Below, piece by piece: positions 18,609 to 27,158 of a stretch of DNA of 64,000 nucleotides. The position numbers were made by a program, and so were the translations under genes. Every line of letters begins with the position of its first letter. Positions within the stretch are counted from its first letter, which is position 1. The notes under the pieces are model-generated. The model had not been told where the DNA came from, did no database searches, and saw only the letters and a program-made list of their open reading frames with translations. Source of the stretch: an uncultured Prevotella sp. (lineage in GTDB: Bacteria > Bacteroidota > Bacteroidia > Bacteroidales > Bacteroidaceae); NCBI GenBank assembly GCA_900322035.1, contig ONYL01000003.1:1-64000 (forward strand). The letters run 5' to 3'.

Positions 18609-19168
18609 TCAGTCGACAGACATGGACCATCATCCTCTTTGCTACACTGATCCTTATGCTTCTCGTCATGTTGGTCGTCATCATCCGGCAGGCCCGCAGG
18701 CAGCGACAGGCTTACCGCCTGCTCATCGACAAGGATCGGGAACTGGCTGTCAAGCCCACCGTGCTGGCCGGACCGCAGGCTACGGGAAACCTCAGTCAGC
18801 AGCAAGTAGACGAACTCTTGCAACGCATCAACCGCGTGATGGAGAATACAGATCGGATATTCTCTCCCGACTTTTCCATGGCGACGCTGTGCCGCGAGGT
18901 GGGAAGCAACACCAAATACGTATCGATGGTCATCAATGCCACCTACAATAAGAACTTCAAGACGTTGCTCAACGAGCGGCGTGTACGTGAGGCCGCACGT
19001 CAACTGTCGGCACCCGGGCCCCACAACTCGGCAACGATTCTGCAACTTGCCCTCTCGCTTGGCTACAGTTCCTCTACCAGCTTCATTATCGCCTTCAAGA
19101 AAGTGATGGGTATGACGCCCACAGTATACAGGAGGTTGGCTAATGAGCGAAAAGAGCATGTGGGATAG
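18597..19168 (+). pseudogene. C-terminal part of a membrane-bound AraC-type regulator
   Basis: The frame opens inside the membrane helix (TWTIILFATLILMLLVMLVVII) and continues through a linker to an AraC helix-turn-helix domain (FSMATLCREVGSNTKYVSMVINATYNKNFKTLLNERRVREAARQL, then ALSLGYSSSTSFIIAFKKVMGMTPTVYRR). The sensor part and start codon are missing; the first ATG is at 18656, inside the helix. The family layout is TPR sensor, membrane helix, AraC output. Upstream sequence is the truncated BspA-like gene on the other strand. The DNA-binding domain is intact and closely resembles that of 44539-45174. Confidence 0.8.
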
Positions 19169-19177
19169 AAAAACATA

Positions 19178-19215
19178 AAGTCCGGACTTCCCGACAGACG
19201 GGAAGTCCGGACCTT
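19178..19215. terminator. Bidirectional terminator
   Basis: GTCCGGACTTCCCG pairs perfectly with CGGGAAGTCCGGAC around ACAGA. The stem is flanked by AAA on the left and CTTT on the right, so it can serve the AraC fragment (plus) and the stub at 19237-19325 (minus). Confidence 0.8.
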
Positions 19216-19236
19216 TCATAACAATGAAAGAGAGCC

Positions 19237-19325
19237 TTATAAAGCGAACTTATATTTGTAAGTCTTCCCCGACCGTTCTATGACGAACACATACACCCCT
19301 TTTGGATAGCGGGAAGCGTCGAAAC
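19237..19325 (-). pseudogene. C-terminal stub of an exported protein
   Basis: Reading minus from about 19325 to the stop at 19237 gives FDASRYPKGVYVFVIERSGKTYKYKFAL, the form of a type IX-type C-terminal sorting tail (compare GVYIVRQGGRTYKVLKK at 37676-40423). The rest of the gene is missing. It abuts the oppositely oriented stub at 19321-19461. Confidence 0.6.
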
Positions 19326-19461
19326 AGACGGGGCCATCGTGGTGTCCCTCCTTACTGACATGGGAAAGGATGATGAGGAGATACAGCGCATCTTAGGCAT
19401 GTCGTATGGGGCCTTCCGCACTGCAAAGTATAGGATCAGAAAGCGAGCGTTGAACAAATAG
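19321..19461 (+). pseudogene. C-terminal stub of a TPR-type regulator
   Basis: The plus frame ending at TAG 19459-19461 reads LLTDMGKDDEEIQRILGMSYGAFRTAKYRIRKRALNK. It aligns over its whole length with the end of the 8702-9805 protein (LQDMGKSDEEMTRILGTSYGALRTTRSRIKGKLKDK). Everything N-terminal is gone. This is a relic of a paralogue. Confidence 0.75.
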
Positions 19462-19509
19462 CGACTCTCTTTCATGGTTGCCCAGTAGCCTATAAGTTTC
19501 GAAAAAAAT

Positions 19510-19545
19510 GAGAGGAGGATGCCATTGGCGTGGCAACCTCCTCTC
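19510..19545 (-). terminator. Terminator of the Nudix gene
   Basis: GAGAGGAGG pairs with CCTCCTCTC; on the minus strand the stem is followed by ATTTTTTT. It lies about 30 bases past the stop at 19577. Confidence 0.85.
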
Positions 19546-19576
19546 CGAAGGGTTATTTCTGTGTGATGTATGCTCC

Positions 19577-20122
19577 TTATAGCTTGGTGAATTCGAACAG
19601 TGCCTGGCGGATGGATCTCAGTCCGAAGAGTTCGGTGCGGATGTTGTTGAGGCTGATCCATTGGGCTTTTGCCGCGTCGTCCATGGCATGGAGGGGACTC
19701 AAATCGCTGACCTCGCAGCGGAAGAAGGCATCGAGGGTGGGGATGTCGAGGTTGGAGTAGCGATACTTGTTGGGGAAGCTGAAGAGATATTCGGCTTTGT
19801 CGACGATGAGTCCCGTTTCCTCCTTCACCTCGCGCCGTATGCCCTGCTCGAGGGTCTCGCCAATGTCGCAGAAGCCTCCGGGGAGGTCGAGCGTGCCTTT
19901 GGCTGGTTCCTTCTTGCGCGTCAGCACGAGCAGCTGCCCCTCGTTGTTGATGATGAAGGCTGCTGTGGCAGCAGAGGGATTCGTATAGTATTCGAATCCG
20001 CAGTTCTGGCATTTCTTACTTTTGAAGTTCTGCTGGTCGAAATGCTTGCTTCCACACACCGGGCAGTAGGTGAACCGTTCTAAAATTTCATTATTCATCA
20101 TTCCAGTTGTTTCATTATTCAT
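19577..20122 (-). CDS. Nudix hydrolase with N-terminal zinc ribbon
   Basis: 181 residues. An N-terminal Cys4 ribbon (YCPVCGSKHFD...KKCQNCGFEYY) precedes a Nudix fold with the box GGFCDIGETLEQGIRREVKEETGL, which matches GX5EX7REUXEEXGU. This layout resembles NudC-like or other zinc-ribbon Nudix pyrophosphatases, but the NudC SQPWPFPxS motif is absent, so the substrate is open. The start is ambiguous: the sequence encoding MNNE is duplicated (20122 and 20098) and either ATG could serve. No clear operon partner. Confidence 0.88.
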   Translation of the reverse strand: MNNETTGMMNNEILERFTYCPVCGSKHFDQQNFKSKKCQNCGFEYYTNPSAATAAFIINNEGQLLVLTRKKEPAKGTLDLPGGFCDIGETLEQGIRREVKEETGLIVDKAEYLFSFPNKYRYSNLDIPTLDAFFRCEVSDLSPLHAMDDAAKAQWISLNNIRTELFGLRSIRQALFEFTKL

Positions 20123-20225
20123 GTCAAATCATCATTCCAGTCCTTCCGTCTTTCATCGTCTTGCTGATGTGGCTTTGCAGAGCCGAAGGCAATAACGAAT
20201 GGTGGTTGGTGGATGATGAATTCTG

Positions 20226-21422
20226 TCATAGTGTAGCCTTGATGGCTTCTTCGACGGCTTTGGGCGAAGTGAGGTCGTGAGCTCCCTTGACGACATTGCT
20301 CTCACGGTCGAGCAGATACATGCAGGGCAATTGCTGTCCGGCGGCGTTGAAGTAGGAGTCGGCGTTGGTATTGTCGTCGTCGCCTCGCAGCACGCTGATC
20401 CATGGCAGGGCAGCGGTCTGCGTTTTCCAGAAGTGCTCGTTGTCGTCGAGACTGATTTGATAGATCTCGAAGCCCTGGGCATGATACTTATTGTAGAGCG
20501 ACCGTAGCCACATGATGCGCTGCTGTGAGCCCTCGGAAGCGAAGACATGGAAGTCGAGCAACACGACCTTTCCCTTGAGGTCGGAGAGTTTGCGGACGTG
20601 CCCCTTGTTGTCGAGGAGCGAGATGTCGATGAGGTTGGTGACGGAGACCTTCGAAGCGTCTACTTCAAGATTCTTCTGCTCTGCCTGCACGATGCGCTGA
20701 TTCTTCATACCTTCGAGGGCGATGTTGTGCAGGTTCAGCCCCCGTTCCGATCCGGGATAGTAAGTGTCCCAGCTTGTTGCCACGGCTGCGTAGGCCTGAA
20801 CGTCTTCCTTTGAGGCCGAAGGGTCAAAGATGAGCTTGGGCTGTCCGCCCACATAGTAGGTCTGGAAGAGCGCGTAGTAGCTTGACGCGGCCATGGGTGC
20901 TTTGAAGATGTAGTTCATCTTTACGTTCTGCTTGTAGGCTTGCAGATACTGGTCTACAACCTGCCGCACCTGTTCTACGCCTAATTGTGGGTTTTGCACG
21001 GCGGCGTTGATCTGGTTTTGCAGTGCGATTTGCATATAGGCCAATTGCTGTATGCGTTTGCATTCGCCGCTGCCTTTTACCTCGTAACGGGCCGACATGG
21101 TGGGATAGTCGGCCTTGACGGCGACCTGCTCCGTGGAGTCGATGGCGATGTTGATGATTTGGCTGGCGATGCGCAGGCGGTAGAAGTCGGGCGTGATGGT
21201 GTCGAGGGCGTTCTCCTCAAAGTTGAACGCACCGTCTTCTCCAAGTTTTACGGAGTCGACGACCTTAGGACCGTCAAGACTCATGTGCTCCAGATAGAGC
21301 AGCGAGTCTTTGGCCTGGGCGATGTTTCCGCTGATTTTAAATTTCTTCTGGTTGCATGAAGCCAGAGCGAGAATGGTCAGGAGCGCCAAGAGTGCAGCCT
21401 GAGCAGAATGTTTTATCTTCAT
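20226..21422 (-). CDS. TlpA-like lipoprotein with DUF4369-type N-terminus, catalytic cysteines absent
   Basis: 398 residues. The lipoprotein signal is LLTILALASCNQ with lipidated C23. The N-terminal half (FKISGNIAQAKDSLLYLEHMSLDGPKVVDSVKLGEDGAFNFE) matches the DUF4369 domain that precedes thioredoxin folds in Bacteroidales. The C-terminal half has the TlpA/AhpC fold order (LKGKVVLLDFHVFAS..., FEIYQISLD, LPCMYLLDRESNV). Where active members have WCxxC, it reads HVFASEGSQQR, so redox catalysis is unlikely. It may be a structural or binding relative. A TATCTTTG -7 box lies at 21446-21453. Confidence 0.85.
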   Translation of the reverse strand: MKIKHSAQAALLALLTILALASCNQKKFKISGNIAQAKDSLLYLEHMSLDGPKVVDSVKLGEDGAFNFEENALDTITPDFYRLRIASQIINIAIDSTEQVAVKADYPTMSARYEVKGSGECKRIQQLAYMQIALQNQINAAVQNPQLGVEQVRQVVDQYLQAYKQNVKMNYIFKAPMAASSYYALFQTYYVGGQPKLIFDPSASKEDVQAYAAVATSWDTYYPGSERGLNLHNIALEGMKNQRIVQAEQKNLEVDASKVSVTNLIDISLLDNKGHVRKLSDLKGKVVLLDFHVFASEGSQQRIMWLRSLYNKYHAQGFEIYQISLDDNEHFWKTQTAALPWISVLRGDDDNTNADSYFNAAGQQLPCMYLLDRESNVVKGAHDLTSPKAVEEAIKATL

Positions 21423-21445
21423 TTGTCGGTTTTGTTTTCTGTTTG

Positions 21446-21453
21446 CAAAGATA
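21446..21453 (-). promoter_or_regulatory. Bacteroidetes -7 box for the TlpA-like gene
   Basis: TATCTTTG on the minus strand, 23 bases upstream of the ATG. No obvious -33 TTTG. Confidence 0.5.
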
Positions 21454-21893
21454 ATATTTATTGTTTAGAGAGAAAAAGAATTTTTCGAAAATGTTCCTCT
21501 CTGCAGTTTAAACCAACGGAATCATGCACGGCACACCATTCATTCATGCTAAAAACTGCGGGGTTATAAATTGAATTGTGGCCCGCCCCCCCCAAAAAAA
21601 ATGCTCCATTAAGAATTGTTTGACATCATTGATAGCGAAGGACAAATTAAGTGATAGAGAGCGTCTGCTTTTTGATTTTCTTAAATGCTTTTTTTGTTAC
21701 GGTTATGCAACTTTTTAGAACAATTTTCATTATATCTGGCAAAATTTATGCCGAAGATCGCTCTTTTGTTTTTTAGCTATTCCTGTAAAAAATACAAGAT
21801 TTCTTTGGCCATTTAAAATCTTCTAATTAACGTTTGTGAACGTTTACCAATTTTATCTAATGTTAAACCTCAACAAAAACCGTATTTAGACCT
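21454..21893 (+). other. Long leader region of the SusC/SusD operon
   Basis: A 440-base AT-rich gap between divergent genes with no supported ORF. It contains a C8 run followed by an A8 run near 21588-21601 and an ACGTTT-GTGA-ACGTTT direct repeat near 21830-21847. A regulator site or long 5' UTR is plausible, but no clear promoter was identified. Confidence 0.4.
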
Positions 21894-24800
21894 ATGACAA
21901 AAAGACCATTGGCTCTTGCGGGACTCATGCTGATAGGCACCTCCATGTGTGGAGTTCAAGCCAAAGCATCACCAGCAACGCCACGTGTGGAGGGCGTAAG
22001 CTCCATCGAACAAGTCTCTAACCAATGTACAGGTACCATTATTGATGCCAACGGCGAACCGATTATTGGTGCATCGATCCTTGTGAAAGGCACCCACGAT
22101 GGTGCTGTCACTGATATGGACGGCCGCTTCTCCTTGAACAATGTACCCAAGAACGCCACGTTGATCATTACCTATGTGGGCTTCACCGCCCAGGAAGTGA
22201 CGTGGAAAGGTTCTCCGTTGAAAATCACGCTTTCAGAAGATCAGCAGTCACTCAATGAGGTTGTTGTCGTCGGCTATGGCACCCAGAAGAAAGCCAACCT
22301 CTCCGGATCTGTGGCCCAGATCAACGGCAAGTCGCTCGACAACCGACCCATCAACAACGTAACCTCCGGTTTGCAGGGCCTCATGCCCGGTATCACCATT
22401 ACCGGCACGGCCGGCGCCCCCGGTATGGACGGCGGTAGCATCCGCGTTCGTGGTGTGGGTACGCTCAACAACGCCAGCCCCTACATCCTCGTAGACGGTG
22501 TGGAGACCAGCAATATCAACTCTCTCGACCCGCAGGACATTGAGAGTATCTCCGTATTGAAGGACGCCGCATCGGCCGCCATCTACGGTTCGAAGGCCTC
22601 CAACGGCGTGATCCTCATCACTACGAAGCGCGGTCAGAACGGCAAGCCCCGCGTGCAGTACAACAGCTACTACGGATTCTCCAATGCCACGGCTTTGATG
22701 GACCGCATGGGCTCGGCCGAGAACGCTACCTATTATAATATGGCTTTGGCGCGCTCGGGCAAGAGTCCGGTTTTCACCGACGAAGATATTCAGAAGTTCA
22801 GAGACGGTTCCGACCCCTACGGACATCCCAACACCGACTGGTATGACCTGGCTTACAAGACGGGCTTCCAGCACCGACAGAGCCTCAATGTATCTGGTGG
22901 CAATGAGTATGTGCGCTATATGGCCAGCGCCGGCTACCTCAAGCAGAGCAGTGTGCTGCCCAATGCCGGCAGGGAGCAGTTCAACGGCCGCACCAACTTG
23001 GACATGAACCTCTCCAAGACGGTCACAGCCCACATGAACCTCTCCTACATCCACAACAACTACACCGATCCGAGCAGTGCCTACTATGGTGGTGGCAGCG
23101 ACCAGATTATCCGTCTGCTCAACCGTATCGCCCCCTGGGTGCCCTACAAGAATGAGGACGGCAGCTACGGCACCGTGTCTGACGGCAGCCCCATGGCTTG
23201 GCTGGAGTCGGGCATGAACGTGAAGCGCTACAACCAGAACTTCAACGGCCTGCTCGGCGTGGACTGGCAGATCTACAGCGACCTGAAGCTTACCGTGCAG
23301 GGCGCCTACATCAACGACTCGCAGCGCTACAGCTACTTCCAGAAATTCATCCAGTATAATCCCAACAAGGCTTCTGAGCCCAACAAGCTCGTCGTGTCCA
23401 ACAGCAACTGGCATCGCACCAACTTCGATGCCTACCTGAACTACGACAAGTCGATCGCCGAGCACAACTTCAAGGCCATGCTGGGCTGGCACACAGAGCG
23501 CTTCAAGCAGTACTACGACAACGGACAGCGCCAGAACTTCGCCACCAACGACCTCACCGACATGAACGCCGGCGATGCCGCTACGCAGAAGAACGGCGGC
23601 TACACCCGCGAGCTGACCATGGTGAGCTGGTTCGGCCGCTTCAACTACGACTGGAACAACCGCTACCTCTTTGAGGCCAACTTCCGCGGCGATGCCTCCT
23701 CGCGCTTCACCAAGGGCCACCGCTGGGGCTACTTCCCCTCATTCTCAGCCGCATGGCGTATCACCGAGGAGCCCTTCATGCAGTCTACCAAAGGCTGGCT
23801 CGACTATCTGAAGTTGCGCGCCTCTTGGGGACAGCTCGGCAACCAGGACGCCCTCTCCGACTACTATCCCGCCATCAGCACCTACAACCTCGGCGGTGCC
23901 TATCCCTTCGACGGACAGATCAATACGGGCTACTATCAGAGCACCGCGCGTCTGAGCACTATCTCTTGGGAGAAGTCCACTTCTTGGGGCATCGGTCTTG
24001 ACTTCACCATTTTCCACGACCTGACCGGTACCATCGACTACTACAACCGCAAGACCACAGGCATCATCATGGATGTGGCCGTGCCCTACGAGTTCGCCCT
24101 CGGAGCCTACAAGGACAACATCGGTGCCATGCGCAACAGCGGTATTGAGGTGTCGCTCAACTACAACCACAACTTTGGTAAGGACTGGACGCTCAACATC
24201 GGTGCCAACTTCGCCTACAACAAGAACAAGATCCTCGACCTTGGCATGGACGCTGCAGGAAACCCTGTGGAATACATGGACAACGGCAACATGCGCCAGG
24301 CTGTAGGCCACCAGTACAACACCTTCTACATGTATCATTGGACGGGCAAGTTCTTCAATTCCCAGGAAGAGGCCGACACCTTCACCGAAAAGTATGGCAA
24401 CCCCTTCGGCAAGAAGTTCATGGCCGGCGACCTCATCTACGCCGACACCAATGGCGACGGCAAGCTCACCAGCGACGACCGTATCTACGAGTCCACTTCC
24501 GATATGCCCAAGTTCACCTACAGCTTCACCATCGGTGGCCGCTGGAAGGACTTCGACCTCTCCACCCTGTGGCAGGGCGTGGCCGGTGTGAAGCACGTCT
24601 TCAATCGCGAGGTGCTCGGTGAGTTCTCAGGCGATGCCAGCCATGCCTCCACCTACTGGCGCAAGGCTTGGACCGAGAACAACCACAACGCCAAAATGCC
24701 GCGCGTATTCGAGACTGCCACCAGTCCAAGCGACATGAGTGTTGCCATGTCCGACTTCTGGCTCTGGAACACCAGCTACCTGCGCCTGAAGACCCTGCAG

Positions 24801-24992
24801 CTTGGCTACACCATCCCGAAGAACATCGTACGCCGCATCGGCCTGGAGAACGTGCGCATCTACTACAGCGCCGAGAACCTCTTCACCATCGATGCCTTAG
24901 GATTCAAGCTCGATCCTGAGACTACCAGCGAGCGCGGTTCGAGCTATCCGCTCATCCGTTCTCACTCCTTCGGACTCAATATTACTTTCTAA
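21894..24992 (+). CDS. SusC-like TonB-dependent outer-membrane receptor
   Basis: 1032 residues, standard SusC length. Signal peptide, then a CarboxypepD_reg-like domain (GTIIDANGEPIIGASILVKGTHDGAVTDMDGRFSLNN), the TonB box and plug (EVVVVGYGTQKKANLSGSVAQI, ESISVLKDAASAAIYGSKASNGVILITTKRG), a 22-strand barrel and a C-terminal aromatic end (SFGLNITF). It imports a glycan or peptide oligomer across the outer membrane with energy from TonB. The partner susD starts 18 bases downstream. No glycosidase gene follows, so the substrate cannot be inferred from neighbours. Confidence 0.97.
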   Translation: MTKRPLALAGLMLIGTSMCGVQAKASPATPRVEGVSSIEQVSNQCTGTIIDANGEPIIGASILVKGTHDGAVTDMDGRFSLNNVPKNATLIITYVGFTAQEVTWKGSPLKITLSEDQQSLNEVVVVGYGTQKKANLSGSVAQINGKSLDNRPINNVTSGLQGLMPGITITGTAGAPGMDGGSIRVRGVGTLNNASPYILVDGVETSNINSLDPQDIESISVLKDAASAAIYGSKASNGVILITTKRGQNGKPRVQYNSYYGFSNATALMDRMGSAENATYYNMALARSGKSPVFTDEDIQKFRDGSDPYGHPNTDWYDLAYKTGFQHRQSLNVSGGNEYVRYMASAGYLKQSSVLPNAGREQFNGRTNLDMNLSKTVTAHMNLSYIHNNYTDPSSAYYGGGSDQIIRLLNRIAPWVPYKNEDGSYGTVSDGSPMAWLESGMNVKRYNQNFNGLLGVDWQIYSDLKLTVQGAYINDSQRYSYFQKFIQYNPNKASEPNKLVVSNSNWHRTNFDAYLNYDKSIAEHNFKAMLGWHTERFKQYYDNGQRQNFATNDLTDMNAGDAATQKNGGYTRELTMVSWFGRFNYDWNNRYLFEANFRGDASSRFTKGHRWGYFPSFSAAWRITEEPFMQSTKGWLDYLKLRASWGQLGNQDALSDYYPAISTYNLGGAYPFDGQINTGYYQSTARLSTISWEKSTSWGIGLDFTIFHDLTGTIDYYNRKTTGIIMDVAVPYEFALGAYKDNIGAMRNSGIEVSLNYNHNFGKDWTLNIGANFAYNKNKILDLGMDAAGNPVEYMDNGNMRQAVGHQYNTFYMYHWTGKFFNSQEEADTFTEKYGNPFGKKFMAGDLIYADTNGDGKLTSDDRIYESTSDMPKFTYSFTIGGRWKDFDLSTLWQGVAGVKHVFNREVLGEFSGDASHASTYWRKAWTENNHNAKMPRVFETATSPSDMSVAMSDFWLWNTSYLRLKTLQLGYTIPKNIVRRIGLENVRIYYSAENLFTIDALGFKLDPETTSERGSSYPLIRSHSFGLNITF

Positions 24993-25010
24993 TCAACAAA
25001 CATATCCATA

Positions 25011-26687
25011 ATGAAAAATTATAAGCAATATATCTTTGCAGGACTGACCTTACTCTCGCTCTCGCTCACCTCCTGCGATGACTTCCTCGATACGGCACCC
25101 AATGATGCGCTGACCCCCTCGAAGACGTGGAAGACGGAGAGCGACGTCAACAAGTTCCTCACCGGCTGCTACGACTTCTTCCAGCCTGCCATCTCCCTGG
25201 TTTACTGGGACGCCGGTTCCGACTTCGGCTACAACAACTTCCCATGGGAAGGCTTCACCTGCATCGGCAACGGTACGATGACACCCTCCAACCCTGGCGC
25301 CCGACCCGACCCGGCTTGGCGCGGAGGCTACATGGATCTCTACGACTTCCAGACCATCCGCCGCTGCAACACGCTGCTGGCCAATGTCGACAAGGCCACC
25401 TTCTCTTCTGAGGCAGTGAAGAAGGACATGGTAGCCCAGTGCCGCTTCATCCGCGCCTACCGCTACTTTGTGATGACCAATCGCTATGGTGGCGTGCCCA
25501 TCATCGACAACTACTCCACGGCGCAGGAGGCTCAGGTGCCACGTTCCTCGGAGGCCGACGTACACAAGTATATCAAGGATGAGCTGGCAGCCGTGATTGC
25601 CGACATCAACACCGTGCCCACACAGCGTGGCCGAGCCGGCAAGGGAGCCGCCCTGGCCCTGAAGATGCGCCTCGCCCTCTACGAGAGCGACTGGGCAACA
25701 GCCAAGGAAGCCGCACAGGCCATCATCGACCTCGGCCAGTACAGCTTGGAGAGCAACTACGCCACGCTGTTCCAGGTGGCCGGGCAAGACTCCAAGGAGA
25801 TCATCCTCGCCTCACAGCAGGAATCGAACAACTACGCATACGACTGGTCGTTCTACTTCCCCAATAGCGTCGGCGGATGGTCGTCGGTGGTGCCCACGCA
25901 GCAGTGCGTCGACAACTACGAGATGGCCAATGGCATGACCATCGACGAGAGCGGAAGCGGCTACGACCCCACCCATCCCTACCACGGACGCGACCCGCGC
26001 CTCTCGGCCACCATCATCTATCCGGGCTGCGACTGGAACGGAAGCGTCTACAACTCGCTCGACCAGTTCCTCAATGGAGCCAAGAATCCTGACTACTCTG
26101 CAACCGGTGACAACGCTACGAAGACCGCCTACAACTGGCGCAAGTATGCCGACCCCTTTAACCAGTACCCCTCTATGGGCAAGGCCAACGTGTGCCCCAT
26201 CATCTTCCGCTATGCCGAGGTGCTGCTCACATGGGCTGAGGCAGAGAACGAGCTCAACGGTCCGTCGGCCCAGGTCTACGAGAAGATCGACCAAGTGCGC
26301 CAGCGTGCCGGAATGCCCGCCGTTGACCGCACGAAGTACAACACCAAGGAGAGCCTGCGCGAACTTATCCACCGCGAGCGCGGCAGCGAGTTTGCCGGCG
26401 AGGGCATCCGCCGCTGGGATATCCTGGGATGGAAGACCGCTGACGGCAAGATGTATGCCCACAAGGTGCTCAACGTCACGCTGACCAGCATCGTGGGTAC
26501 ATTGTCGGACAGTCCTACTAAGGATAGCGCTGATCCCACCATGCGCGCCACCATCGACCCGAGTAAGACCGAGAAGATCGAGGAGCGCACGTTCCAGGAC
26601 TTCAACCGCTATCTCCCCATCCCGCAGTCGGCAAGGGACAAGAACCCGAACCTGTCGCAGAATCCGGGTTACGACGGCGCAAAATAA
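25011..26687 (+). CDS. SusD-like substrate-binding surface lipoprotein
   Basis: 558 residues. Lipoprotein signal MKNYKQYIFAGLTLLSLSLTSC with C22. SusD hallmarks: DDFLDTAPNDALTPSKTWKTESDV, AQCRFIRAYRYFVMTNRYGGVPIID, LRELIHRERGSEFAGEGIRRWDI, and the C-terminal FNRYLPIPQSARDKNPNLSQNPGY. It forms the lid over the SusC barrel and binds substrate at the cell surface. Terminator at 26752-26787. Confidence 0.97.
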   Translation: MKNYKQYIFAGLTLLSLSLTSCDDFLDTAPNDALTPSKTWKTESDVNKFLTGCYDFFQPAISLVYWDAGSDFGYNNFPWEGFTCIGNGTMTPSNPGARPDPAWRGGYMDLYDFQTIRRCNTLLANVDKATFSSEAVKKDMVAQCRFIRAYRYFVMTNRYGGVPIIDNYSTAQEAQVPRSSEADVHKYIKDELAAVIADINTVPTQRGRAGKGAALALKMRLALYESDWATAKEAAQAIIDLGQYSLESNYATLFQVAGQDSKEIILASQQESNNYAYDWSFYFPNSVGGWSSVVPTQQCVDNYEMANGMTIDESGSGYDPTHPYHGRDPRLSATIIYPGCDWNGSVYNSLDQFLNGAKNPDYSATGDNATKTAYNWRKYADPFNQYPSMGKANVCPIIFRYAEVLLTWAEAENELNGPSAQVYEKIDQVRQRAGMPAVDRTKYNTKESLRELIHRERGSEFAGEGIRRWDILGWKTADGKMYAHKVLNVTLTSIVGTLSDSPTKDSADPTMRATIDPSKTEKIEERTFQDFNRYLPIPQSARDKNPNLSQNPGYDGAK

Positions 26688-26751
26688 GCGTTTTGCAAAG
26701 TACGGGTTGACACCGCGTCAACCCATCTCAACTAATTGATCATTAACCCCT

Positions 26752-26787
26752 GACCGCCACCTGCTCATCAGAGCTGGTGGCGGTTTT
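26752..26787 (+). terminator. Terminator of the susCD operon
   Basis: ACCGCCACC pairs with GGTGGCGGT around a ~15-base loop, followed by TTTTC. A second small hairpin (GGGTTGAC/GTCAACCC) lies just upstream at 26704-26724. Confidence 0.85.
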
Positions 26788-26875
26788 CATTGTCTTGTTC
26801 CGAACTTAGTCCCGTCTTTCTCCATCGAATGCCATTCCCTCTTTTAACTTTTATCTCCTGACTTCTAACTCCCAC

Positions 26876-27073
26876 ATGCGTCGCACCGTCGCATAAGGTC
26901 GATTCAGACATGCAGCTGGATAATCAGCAAAAATGAGGCTATAGAGTAAAAATATAATATTATAATATTAATTAATATATTAGTATTTTATATTGTTAGT
27001 ATAACCTTTCTTCTTATTTTACAATATTGATTTTCCCGACATGCGATAGCTATAAATGCGACGGTGCGACGGA
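26876..27073. repeat. Inverted repeat pair flanking AT-rich DNA
   Basis: ATGCGTCGCACCGTCGCAT at 26876-26894 recurs inverted at 27055-27073 with one mismatch. The ~160-base interior is very AT-rich (TATAATATTAATTAATATAT). The right copy lies directly upstream of the PmeII-like gene promoter. A MITE or the edge of an inserted cassette is possible. Confidence 0.6.
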
Positions 27074-27100
27074 TGAGGGAGGAAAGAAAAGGGGCGGAGA

Positions 27101-27132
27101 GTTGGAGAGTTCGGAAAAAGGTTGTATATTTG
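27101..27132 (+). promoter_or_regulatory. Promoter of the PmeII-like gene
   Basis: GTTG at 27101-27104 and TATATTTG at 27125-27132 are separated by 20 bases, a good match to the Bacteroidetes consensus. It lies 26 bases upstream of the ATG. Confidence 0.65.
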
Positions 27133-27158
27133 CAAGCAGAAACAAAGCAGCAACAATC

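Noticed and set aside
22248-23720. 490-codon minus-strand frame inside susC
   Set aside because: Antisense of a clear SusC gene; Val/His/Gly-rich shadow with no family features.
27027-27158. N-terminal extension of the PmeII-like protein
   Set aside because: The extension would cover the inverted repeat and the promoter; the ATG at 27159 fits both the promoter and the family start.
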